The notes under the pieces: generated by a model
The model's database searches: none
Seen by the model: the letters and a program-made list of their open reading frames with translations, nothing else
What the model was told of the DNA's origin: nothing
Origin: Dimorphilus gyrociliatus
Taxonomy: Eukaryota > Annelida > Polychaeta > Dinophilidae
Length of the DNA stretch: 64,000 nt
Reading direction: 5' to 3'
Assembly (NCBI GenBank): GCA_904063045.1
Contig: CAJFCJ010000029.1
Location: forward strand, 124,001 to 188,000
Shown here: in pieces, positions 34,578 through 45,600 of the stretch
Position numbering within the stretch: position 1 is the stretch's first letter
Layout: each line of letters opens with the position of its first letter
Made by a program: the position numbers and the translations under genes

Positions 34578-34694
34578 ATTTTTTTATCTTTTCTAAGATA
34601 ACTTTTTTTTTTTTAAAAAAAAGACATACCATGTTTTTACTTAACTTTATAGCTAATGTTTTGAACCCAAAAGCAATAGCCGAGGATAAAAAGT

Positions 34695-34765
34695 TGCATT
34701 GGCCGGGAATCGAACCCGGGTCGCCCGCGTGGCAGGCGAGCATTCTACCACTGAACCACCAATGC
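34695..34765 (-). tRNA. tRNA-Gly(GCC), copy 7
   Basis: Identical 71-nt gene, convergent with copy 6. The pair can form a long hairpin because the two genes are perfect inverted repeats. Confidence 0.97.
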
Positions 34766-36737
34766 TCACATAGGAAGTTGAGCAAATTGATAAGACGACC
34801 CCTTAAACATCAGTAAATTGGCTAATAAGAAAAAGTCATAAAAGGTTATTTGAACTCTGTAAATTAACTCAATTTCCGGAAAAATATTCAATTTACGTCA
34901 ATTTTTGCGTCCGAATTGCATCAATATTTTATACCTGATGTTCCTGTATTAACGAAACTTTTGACATATTGGAGAATGTTGTTGGGTTTATTATAAATAA
35001 AAATTCGTCTGTTTGATAATAGAAAAAGTATTTAAAAGTAATCGGATATATTTGATCCAGTCAATCCTCTTATACTCCAATTGCCTATTTACTAAACACA
35101 GGGTGAGACACTCTTACTCCGTCTTTTTCTCTCTCTCTCTCTCTCTCCCTCTCTCTTTCTCTCTCTCTCTTTCTCACATATCTCCATCGAGCCTCAGAGA
35201 TTTTAATTAAAAAATAATAAATTAATAATTAAACTAATAGAATAGTATTTTTTATTAAGAAAAGTAATGAATTATATTCATTCCCTTTCATTATACTTAT
35301 TTATATGTTATGTTATAATTATCTATATAGATGTAAATGGGAATTTATGCCTTGTTGTGTAAGCTATATTTAATCATGTAAGACGATCATTTGTGTACAA
35401 CTAAATCCCTTATGACAAACACCACACCCTTCAATTATGCTATAATATTATTAATCCTAATACGACCTTTAACTTTTTGAGAAATACGATGTGAGACTAG
35501 AATATTAAAAAAAGAAAGAGCCTATATTATGTTATTATGTTAGATATACATGTGAATATATAGTATTGTATAATAGAGCGTAAAGTATTCATCATTCAAT
35601 TCTAATAAACGTTGTTTTATTAGACTTTTTTATATTTTATAATTAATGCCTGCTAAGCTATAAATAGACTTGATTTGATTTGTTGTAAGTATTAAATTAA
35701 GTATATGACCTTTACTTATAGATTCTATCCCAATATCCTACTTGAAAAAATACAAAATCCTTTTCAACATCTGCGTATAAAATTCTCCTTCCGCTGCAAG
35801 ACATTAGCTTTTTTCCTCTACAAAAACGTCCCCAAGTAACAATTAAGAGGCATAATTTTTGACTGTGAAATTATCCACTTTAAACGAAAATTTTGGCTTA
35901 ATCGTTTTCATCTTGGCATTTTCGATTTAGAAATTTGCCTGGACTTCCTTCGCTTGTTACTTCTTAATTCTATAATCAGATGACTGTCCTTCATGAACGA
36001 CTCTCCTACAAGATGTTCAAAGGTCAATCTCTTGTCAAGATAAATGCTTCTCTTACTCTTAATTAGTGTAGAGTAGAGTTTTTATTGCTTATTAAGGATC
36101 CTAGTTAGTTTCATGGTAGATTCTTTCTTTGTACACTTTTTCTTGCGTTCCAATAATAAATCACGAAAGAGTTTGTGTATGAATAACGCTCACTGACAAG
36201 GACTAACCATCAAAATAATTGAAACTTCCTAAGATAAGATAAATTGAATATTTATCAATCACTTGATAAAACTATGATTGATCTATTTAGTTGATAATAA
36301 TTGAAAGAAGGAAATACTAATGTTAAAATTTCAATTGACTGCATTGCTAAATTGACAAAGAGGGTCACCTTTTGTGGCTCTTATGACATCTCTTTCAAGT
36401 GTTTTTTGACTAAACCTATTGAGATTCGCTAAAAGTGTACACTTCTCTTATTGCGTAACCTATGTTTATTTTTAGAATAAATTAACCGATATTTTCGTCT
36501 TTCTTTGAAAATTGATTCAAATATACAGCCTTACAGACAAACATTTCATCTTTATAAACTAGCCATTTAGATGGTCAATTTACTTAAGCTTCTTTCAAAC
36601 ATCACTTCTAAAAAGTTAAATGCCATCTATCGGATAAGCCCGAAGTAATATTGGTGCCTTAATACAAAGTCACGCCTCAAAGATTTTGCCGGCATGTATT
36701 GGACCGACGTGGCGAATCGTCTGCTAAGTACACGACG
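34766..36737. other. Intergenic region
   Basis: No gene seen. Holds a CT-rich microsatellite at 35128-35175 and the upstream region of the HDEL-protein gene. An upstream ORF overlaps the start of that gene (36694-36783). Confidence 0.5.
35128..35175. repeat. (CT)n-rich microsatellite
   Basis: Two CT runs separated by CCCT and TTT interruptions. Confidence 0.85.
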
Positions 36738-36783
36738 ATGTTATTCCCTGCGTTCATTTTCTCAATTTTTGCTTATTGTTTAA
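36694..36783 (+). other. Overlapping upstream ORF
   Basis: An ATG 44 nt before the chosen start opens a 29-codon frame that ends inside the main coding region in another frame. If the transcript starts upstream of it, it would reduce translation of the main ORF. It may also lie outside the mRNA. Confidence 0.3.
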
Positions 36784-38084
36784 ACGCCCAGGAAGTACCA
36801 GCAGACGCCTATTATGAAGTATATACGGATGAACATCTCTTTAGTATTCGTAATAGTTTGTCATCTGGTGCAACACGTCTTTTCGTCCACATGCACTCAT
36901 CCCTATGCGAAGAGCAATCGACTACACCCCCGTCCACTTCCAATGTGATTTTCTTATCTTACGATTTCGTCACCACTCCCATTTATGTATGGTATAAATC
37001 AAAAAACTTGACCAGCTTATGGAATATATCCCGCTGCGATACACTTGTTCATGTGAAATCTGACACAGATTTTGAGATTTGGAACGGTGTATCTTCGTCA
37101 AGAGAATGGATTAGGCAGCAACTAGGGCAAGACATCGAATTGAAAAACGACCTAGATGAAGCTGTTAGGGTTGACATAGAACATGACGGTCATAAAGAAG
37201 AGATTTTTCTAAGAAGAAGCGAACAGGAAAATATAAATGTCCCGTTTGGCTGTAAAATATTAGCTTTTAATAATAGAAATGAATTTATATTCGGTAGTGT
37301 ATTTAATAATCAAGAAAGGCGTGTTATAATAAGGAAAAGTGGTACAGAACCATCTGCCCATGATTGGAAAAAGAAAGTTGAAAAAATAGAAGAAGAAAGC
37401 TTAGAAAATATTCGATCAGTTCTCATTAGGCACGTAGAGAGAACTCTATTAACTATAAAACAACCTGTGATGATGAGATCATTATTAAAAAAGTTATGGA
37501 AAATTAAGAGGACGCCTAAAGCCCTTTTATCGCGATTGAGGAAAGCTGAAACTGAAAGGTTGGAAACGATCAACTCGGTTGTCTTTTCTCTGCCAATAAC
37601 TAAGGGAAAACTGACGGACAATGAGCACGAGATTACCAAAAAGATGGCAAAAAAAGTCGTAGAGACGTGGAGTGGGAGGGAGTTAGCGATCTGTAGGATG
37701 TCTCATGTTATTAGTGTTGGTAAGGATACGAAGATGTGGCGTCAAATAAGAACGCCTGACAAAGAAGCAATAGCCGCTATTATACCACTCGAATCAGATC
37801 CCGGAGTCAAATGGCCGTTGGTACTGGAAGCGCCAGATGGCGTTCTCGAGACTATAGACGACCTTAGCGTTGGTGAAATGCTAGTGTTCGAAGGTTCGAA
37901 GGTGATTAAAAGTAGGCCTACACCTTATGCAGGAAGTTTGTACAGATTTGTCGAATTACATTGCGTTCCTTATGCATGGGAATGGAAGTATAACGAAAAA
38001 AATATGGTACTCAGGCACATGGATCATAAAATACCGTTAATACCAATAGGGCATACAGGAGCTACTGTGCACGACGAACTTTAA
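36738..38084 (+). CDS. ER-luminal HDEL protein with degenerate 2OG-oxygenase-like C-terminus
   Basis: A single-exon gene of 448 aa. From the ATG at 36738 the protein starts MLFPAFIFSIFAYCLNAQ, a typical signal peptide, and ends HDEL, the ER retrieval signal, so it should reside in the ER lumen. The middle part (SREWIRQQLGQ, LKNDLDEAVRVDI, then a FLRRS...NVPFGCKILAF strand pair) resembles a VHL-beta-like module known to precede oxygenase domains in some uncharacterised proteins. The C-terminal part (WPLVLE, LSVGEMLVFEGSKVIKSRP, then AGSLYRFVELH) looks like the final strands of a 2-oxoglutarate/Fe(II) dioxygenase. There, the expected HGRP is KSRP and no HxD is evident, so the metal site appears lost. 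An earlier in-frame TTG exists, but it would spoil the signal peptide. Gene and ER location are well supported; the fold is a tentative recognition. Confidence 0.8.
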   Translation: MLFPAFIFSIFAYCLNAQEVPADAYYEVYTDEHLFSIRNSLSSGATRLFVHMHSSLCEEQSTTPPSTSNVIFLSYDFVTTPIYVWYKSKNLTSLWNISRCDTLVHVKSDTDFEIWNGVSSSREWIRQQLGQDIELKNDLDEAVRVDIEHDGHKEEIFLRRSEQENINVPFGCKILAFNNRNEFIFGSVFNNQERRVIIRKSGTEPSAHDWKKKVEKIEEESLENIRSVLIRHVERTLLTIKQPVMMRSLLKKLWKIKRTPKALLSRLRKAETERLETINSVVFSLPITKGKLTDNEHEITKKMAKKVVETWSGRELAICRMSHVISVGKDTKMWRQIRTPDKEAIAAIIPLESDPGVKWPLVLEAPDGVLETIDDLSVGEMLVFEGSKVIKSRPTPYAGSLYRFVELHCVPYAWEWKYNEKNMVLRHMDHKIPLIPIGHTGATVHDEL

Positions 38085-39671
38085 AAATGAATCAATTTAA
38101 AAGAGAATTACCGTCAAGACAAAGGCAAGAATAGTGTTTGTATGTATTTATGTGTGTCGGTCTGTCGGTCTGTGTAGTTTTCTAATTTTCTGTTATATAA
38201 TCGGTTTGTTTATGTTTGTGTTTTAGCGGGTAGGAAAAAGAAAAGATTAATTAAAAAAACGCCTAGGCCAAGTAGAATCTACCTAATTCCTACCAGATGC
38301 CAAGATAATACAGGATAAGATTGCAAAACAGCAAAAAAAACGTTTTCTTTACCTTATTGACGTTTAGTACTTGTTCGTTAACAGCACGAAATTATCGGAA
38401 AAAAGTTTTCAAGTAAATATTAGCTTGTCGTGTCTTTGAATCCGCGTCATATCGATCAGACGCTTGATCGGAAGAAAAGGCGTCTTGTAAGGGCTGACTT
38501 AATGAGCATTATTAGCCTGGAATCTGGGCTCGTTACTCTGACCTGGAGCCGTCGCGAATGAAAAGGATTATGGGCCGAGTCGGAACGATGATGGATGGGC
38601 ACGAATTATCCGAGAAACGGTTAATCACTAATCCTAAGAATTATGCGCTTATTTCCAGTATAGCGTGATTCAACCGTTTCCCAAGTCCTTTAATCGCCTC
38701 TATTATATGTTAGACGCCTCTTTTAGTAGAGGATTTCAGGGCCATACCCTCAATTTTTTATATTTACAATGGTTCATTTTAAGGGTGTAAGAACTAGAAA
38801 AATGTTGTTATACAACCGGCAATTACCTTTAATTTTTTATGAATAAACGAGAGTTATTTAGCTTCACAATTTTCCATGAACTTTGCGTGCAAGGTAGGCG
38901 AAGTAAAAGAAGAAAAAGACTGGCAGTAAATTCCACTCTGTCGTGGCATTTAATACGAATAACAGCCGGCCCAGAACGAGTGGGAAACGGGGTAAAAATC
39001 GGATGACCCCCATCTGGAAATAAGCCCGTGTCGCTAGCCTATTTATTTACGCTATATACCGAAGTCGTTTGGTTATTTAAACAGGGAAAATAGCTAAATA
39101 AGGAAGATCTGGCCTGAGGAAAGAGGAAGAAGGAGGAAAATTTAAGAAAAGCATGGTCATATACCGGAAAGAAAAAAGGAATTGTTCGTCACGTGACAAA
39201 ATCTAAAACGCCCATCTGCATTGTCGCGTGATTCGACAACGTAATCTGTCGGGACGGTTTAACCCTGCCTTTTTTTTTTCCTCTTTCCCATCCCCGAACA
39301 CATCACCGAACTTGCCCTTCCTGAACTCTTTTTCTAAACCTTCCTTAATCTCACTATTCACTCTAAATATTCTTTTTTTTTGGCGTCTAACTGACAAAAA
39401 GAAATAAAGTATAGTTCAAAGGGAAAACGTTTAAAGTCAAGTTCGTGCCAAAAAAAACGTCCTTCATCCGTCCAAACACGTGGGTGTAATTCGACTGAAT
39501 CCACACATACTTCGCAAGTTCCCACCGTCAAACTGCAACATCAAACGGCTTTTCATCACTCTCCGGAATCGTTAGGCCGCTTTACCAGCATACTTTCATT
39601 TCCTAGTGCCCGCTAGGGGGTGCCGTGGTCGATACAGAGCGCATTTCGGTCTCAGCTATTCAACGATAAGG
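38085..39671. other. Intergenic region, moderately GC-rich
   Basis: No ORF worth calling. GC and CpG content rise at 38.4-39.6 kb compared with the window average, which suits a promoter-proximal region of TMTC1. TAGACGC-type motifs are at 38711-38717 and 39383-39389 (reverse), and a CTCF-like CGCTAGGGGGTGCCG is at 39611-39625. Confidence 0.45.
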
Positions 39672-42600
39672 ATGCGGGAATCTTGTTTTGCTGAAAAGTT
39701 TTTCAGAAATCTCATTTATTTGAATAGGACTAAAAAACGGAAAAAGAATAATCTTAATACGATAAGAAAACAAACGAAGCGTTCCGAATCTGCATTCCTA
39801 CCGCAAATCTACGTGATTCTTCCTCTGATCATTGCTTTTTTATTATACGCTCCTTCCTGCCTAGAATCGGAATTCGTCCATGATGATATTGTTGCCATTA
39901 CTCGAAATCCTGATGTCAAAGGAGAAACTTCAATCGCCTCTCTGTTCCAACACGACTTCTGGGGAAACGAACTAACAGATCCTTTAAGCCATAAATCCTA
40001 CAGACCCTTAACAACACTTACCTTCAGGTAAATTGTCTCATCCTTTTTATTAGTTGCTCTTAGAAAAAAGTAGACGGAAAATGAGGATTTTAGGCGTTAC
40101 CTCCCACGACCCCACGAACGGCCGTTAAAAGTTCATAAGGATCGTGATTGAGGAGAATTTTATAAGCGTCGTTCCGCATCTGCGCCTGAAAATTATACGG
40201 TATATAAGTTTGTACTGCCTACAAACGTTGACGTTAAGTGAGTTGATACTGCAAACAGAGTCGTTACATAATTTATTATATAATACCTAACAAATGAAAA
40301 GGGAGTCTGGTCTAAGTAAGACTTTAAAACGGTCTTTATTCCTGATATTTCTTTATTTATTTAAAAACAAAACATTTGATATAATAAACTTTATATATAT
40401 ATTATTCTCAATATGGCTATCTATCTTTATATATACAGACAATATAAAGGAAAGGGCCGTATGTTTTTCATATTATTCGAATAAAGGAGAATGTTTCCAT
40501 TTCAACCCTATATATACGTGTCTAAAATCAGAAACTCGCCTCCTTTTATAAACAAATCTCTGCTCCTTTTTAAGATCTTATCGTAGGTCTGGCTGTCATC
40601 TCCTTTGTAGAAAATTTTGATAGGCAAACCCTTAAATAAGATATATAGTATTCAGTATAATGTTTAACCTTATATCTTATAATACCTATTATTTTAAACG
40701 TCTTACGCTTGTAAAAACAAAGGATTAGAGATAAAAATACTCTATCGCCTCTCTATCTCTTTTCTGTATAACTTTTTGCTATTTTCTCTTCATATTCTCC
40801 ATTTACTCCAACAGCCTTTTAACCGTCTCAATGATTTATCCAGCTTAAACGTTACGGCGGGCAGCAAACGTAATTGCGTAATCGATCGAATAACGCAAAC
40901 TCGAATTGCCGCGGAAGTCAATTAAAAAATGTGTAAATGAATGTTTAAGTAAAAAATAGCATTGAAACGATTTTTTTCACACTGCTGAAAGATAGAAAAA
41001 GAACTATAAAGATAAGTAGAAATGATAGAATTTATGTGAGATTTACTCAATTCGCTGACAGAGATAGTAGGATTATATTGGTAGGAAGAGAAGGGATTTT
41101 TCGATTCGTCAAATATATGGTAGATTAATTATTTATTGGGAGGTTTTTCGAGCAAAAACTCTCAGATCAAAGGATTGCCGATCGGCTTGTTCGATACGTC
41201 ACAAATACGGTTTTTGTTCAGCGATTTGTACGGCGTTCAATAGACGCTCATTTCCTATTCGACCGAAATGCAAACCGTTTAAATATGACGATCAGCGTTA
41301 CTCACCGGAGGGGCTCGATTTAATTACTCAATTTTCACCTTTTTACCTCAGGTTCGAATGGACGCTGTCAAGAGACGCCATGCAATTTAGAATAGTTAAT
41401 GTGTTACTACACGTAATCGCTACTGGTCTTCTTATGACAATTTCGTCAACGGTAATGAAATTACCTAAATTTTGGACTGTTATTTCTGGAATCTTCTTTG
41501 CAGTTCATCCAATTCATGTGGAAGCCGTAAGTACTATCTTTCCCATCTCTGTTTTCTATTTTGAGCCATCACGTGATGGTCATCATTCGAATTATACTGC
41601 GTGAAAGAAGTCATTTTATTCGATCAATATACCAGCATCATTTGAGTGGCTAGACGTCAGGCGAAGCTTATAAATCACAAAACACCTTTTCTTCTATTCT
41701 GTTCAATCGGACCAAGACATGAACGGCAAATAAACGCAGATGCGATCCATTATGAGATAATCTTCCTATGATAGAGTGCTATTGACAGAGATTATTCCCT
41801 TGTGATTTCATTTAGTCCGACAAAGGCAGAAATCAGTAGATATATCAGATCAGATTATATTCGCCGGTGTTAATCCTCTCTCAAAGAATTCTCTCGGCAA
41901 TACATAGTCTATATATATGAGAATATATATCATTATTAAATGGGCGGGGAAGATAGGTAGGGGCCGATCACCACCCTTAACGCCCTTTTCTGTAATCGAA
42001 ACCCAAACTAGACTGGGACTTAAATGAAGTAGAAGAAAGTGACGTCATGTCGCGAATATAAAAAGAAAGCGGCATTATAATGAAAGGTGTCGGTCTCAGC
42101 GTGGGTCGATGATACTAACCAAATTTACAGACTCACGTTAAGGTAAACGTCAATTCTTCTACCTCTGTATAGGCCTTCTTCAAATAGAAGAATCGCGGCT
42201 GGTGACGAGTTCGCGACCTTTTCTACCACTCTATTTTATTTTATTTCTATTCATTTTGTTAGTCTGTCTATTTTCTATCAGCCTTTCTCTCCCTTGATAG
42301 GGAAAAAGGATAAATATCTGACCCTTGTTCTTTTCTATTTTAGCTTTTCTTTTTTCATTAAATTTTCAAGACTTTCTATTTTTTCTTTTCCTCCGATCAA
42401 TAGACTGATTGATAGGAACAGTAACAATCTCCGGCCATCGAAAAGTAGCCCTCGGGGAAATCTGCGCGTAATACGAACTCTCAAAATAACAACGCCAATA
42501 CACTTTGTAGAATTTACTGAACTAAAAAGGGAAAGGGGAAATCGCCTAACACGAGAAATTTACCCAATTCCCTAATTTTGATACAAAACCCTCAAATGTA

Positions 42601-45600
42601 TCTTTATCTGTCTTCTCTAATAGTGTCTCTTTTTCCTCCACAAAGGTTAGTGGCATAGTCGGTAGAGCGGATGTTCTGTGTTCGATAGTAATGATGCTAG
42701 CCTTTCTGCTCGATCAACGTAATAACAGTTTGACATGGTTTGTATATAATATTTCTGCTCTATGGATATATCGATAGCTAAAAAAAAGAAGTAGAGAGGG
42801 AAGTTTTTGAAAGAAATAGGGGAGGGGGGAATATCAATTGCCAAGTGTCGTTTTATCTTCGCTAAAGAACTTAACATCAAGAAGCTTTTTGAATAGGAAA
42901 AAATATATATACATATAAAATAGAAAAGTAGCACGAAACATAATTTACTTCAGAAAGCTTTTCGGTAAATTCTATTCTCTAAAGAAAAGAAATGAAAAAA
43001 GGGTAAACCCTTCTAGAATACTTAAGATGTATTCATTGAAAAAAAAAGGAGTGTTTATCATCATTTCTTATTTCACCCATTGTTAACTGAATATTAAATA
43101 ATTAATTATAATAATTTTTTCAATTATTAATTTAAGGTGTTTAACCTTTGATTTTTTTTCTTTCTTTTTTTTGATATAGGCATTATGTAATTTTCTGATA
43201 TTTTTAGTATTGGAAATTTGGTCGAGTAACGCCCGCCGGCCAATGCGTCTGTCATTTCTTTCATGTATAATAAGGGCTGATATAATTGGCCATCGGCACG
43301 TTTAATGGCCGTCTATAGGGCGTCTATTTACGGGGGAGGGGAGCTGTTCAATGCTTGGTGACCGCCGAGAGAAACGCCTGTATAGGTCAATGAGAATCAG
43401 ACAGGCGTTCTGACATTTATTAACGCTTAAACAGGATTCTCGTGCTCTTCCTTTCTTCGATGGCAACACTTTTCAAGGAGTATGGCGTGACTGTATTGGG
43501 AATTTGCACTGTCTTACGGTTAATGAGGTACGTTGTTCTTCTCCTCCCACTATTCTTTGCCCTCTGTAACTAGTGAACGATGTAACGAGTGTCCGAGCTA
43601 ACTGAGTCGGATCAAATATTTTTTCATACCTGACCGCTTCTAATTAGCGTCAATGAAGCGTCTATTTGACAGAATGAAATTTGTCCGATTATGCAACCGG
43701 GCCGAAACGCTATGCAAATCGGCCGTCTTCTCGATTTGGAGACTCGTTTACGCTCGGTTGATTCGTTTGGCGATGAGAGAGATCTTGTCATCCTACCGGA
43801 TCAAACGACCGTATAAAACTGTCTTCTGACCGGCCGCATTAATGAACGCGGGCCGTGTCTCTCGTTCCCCTCAATATCCGATGCTAAACAAGGCTTTCGT
43901 TCATAATCAATACGCCACTTCCGCGCCTGACGTCACTCGACGATTGCGTCACAAGAAGACGCCATCTGCGTTTGACGCTCGACGAACTATAGAATGCCAA
44001 GTGGCTTTTCGAAGAGCGTTTTTTTTGGCGCTCAATAGCGTCTTCCGATCGGTTGATTTACGATGCCTCATTTTTTTCCTTTCTCCCTTCTTTCTTCCGT
44101 TTCTTAAAAATAGTTTCTCTAGTGTTTCCTTTTATAAAAAAAAGTCTTAAAAATAACTTTCGATTCTCCTCCTTGATAGAAACAAGAAAAAAGTTGCAAC
44201 AATTTACGCGATTGGCGTAAGTAAATTTAATTATGTGCTAAACGAAAAGAATTAAACGCTTACATCTTCCTTGAAAATCAGGGAGCGTTGATAGTACTCT
44301 TGAGATTGCAACATCAAGGTTGGACCACTCCACAATTTACTCGAATGGACAATCCAAATGCTTTTGAGAAGAAATTGGCGACAAGGTTAGAGAAACTTAA
44401 ACGGTTCGACGACACCAGCTATTAATGCTGTAGGCTATAAGAGCGTAGGATAAAATTGAATCGGCAGCAATATTCGTGACGGCTGCAATTTTCGCCCAAC
44501 ATATTCTCGGAGGGTCGGATTTAGCGTGTGGGCATTTTCAATGGGCAGCTTAAGAAATAAATCCGGATCGTAATTAAAATTATTGCCCAATAGACGCCCG
44601 TGACCGTCGCGAATTTTATCGTCACCTTTTAATTTCCGACGTCTTAGAAGAGGATTGAAAAAAATTAATGAAAAAAATTATAGCTTATTATAGGACGTGA
44701 TTAAATATGTTCGCTTGAATTTCTTTTACCCTATTTGGGCAATTTTAAGCTTTATTTATTTTTGCTCTTGGCAACCGGTAGAATGTAACAAAAATTACCG
44801 GTTGTTCGTGGTCGAGAGCGTTTAATTGTCGCCTCTCAGCTATTTTTTATGCTTAAATCACGTGATCTAATAGTCAATTTTCCCCATTTAACAGGATACT
44901 CAACAATCTCTACATTTATTATTTCAACCTCCAATTACTTGTTTACCCAAAGCAACTTAGTTATGATTGGCAGTTGGAAAGTTTACCTCCAATCGACGGA
45001 CCTTTCGACAAAAGAAACTTATTGTCGCTGCTTTTCATCTCGTTCTTAGTCTTATCATGCTTTAGAATACTTCGTTCCGGATTACCGGTAAGTCTAACGT
45101 AAAATGAGAAGTTGGGTAATTGAATAAGGGCTCAATAAAAGCGAACAAGCAATAAACTAAAGAAATATTATTCATATTTCTTAACTGTATCCGTCGATAT
45201 ACGACTTTATGTCCTTGAAAAAGAGGATATATAAAAAAGAAAAATAGGTGTTATGTAGCCTTAATTGTTTGCACCTGTACTCCAGTTGAAAGAAAATCGA
45301 ACAATTGTCGCCGCCTTATGGCTTTTTCTTCCGTTTGTGCCGGCTATGAATATCTTCTTTTCTGTTGGATTTGTCGTTGCCGAAAGAATTTTATATGCCC
45401 CGAGGTAAGAACTATAGTTGATAGAAAAGGAAAAGCCAACGTACAAAACAGAAACTTAGCTTCTTTTTTCTCTTCCTCTTCCAATTTATCTATCAATATA
45501 CACCAAACAACTAAACTAATTTTGCACTTTCTCCTCTCTCCGTAGCATCGGTTACGTTCTGCTAACTACACTAGGCCTAAAGCAGTTTACAACCTTATCA

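Noticed and set aside
37310-37639. 109-aa minus-strand ORF
   Set aside because: Antisense shadow of the HDEL protein gene.
42646-42690. tRNA-like A box (TAGTGGCATAGTCGGTAGAGC) on the plus strand
   Set aside because: It is TMTC1 exon 3, which encodes the conserved GIVGRADVL segment; no T-arm or acceptor stem follows.
43180-43300. Open frame [14 protein letters not shown] after an AG in TMTC1 intron 3, considered as an exon
   Set aside because: Exons 3 and 4 join directly in phase to give the expected NSLTW-ILVLFL sequence, so no extra exon is needed.
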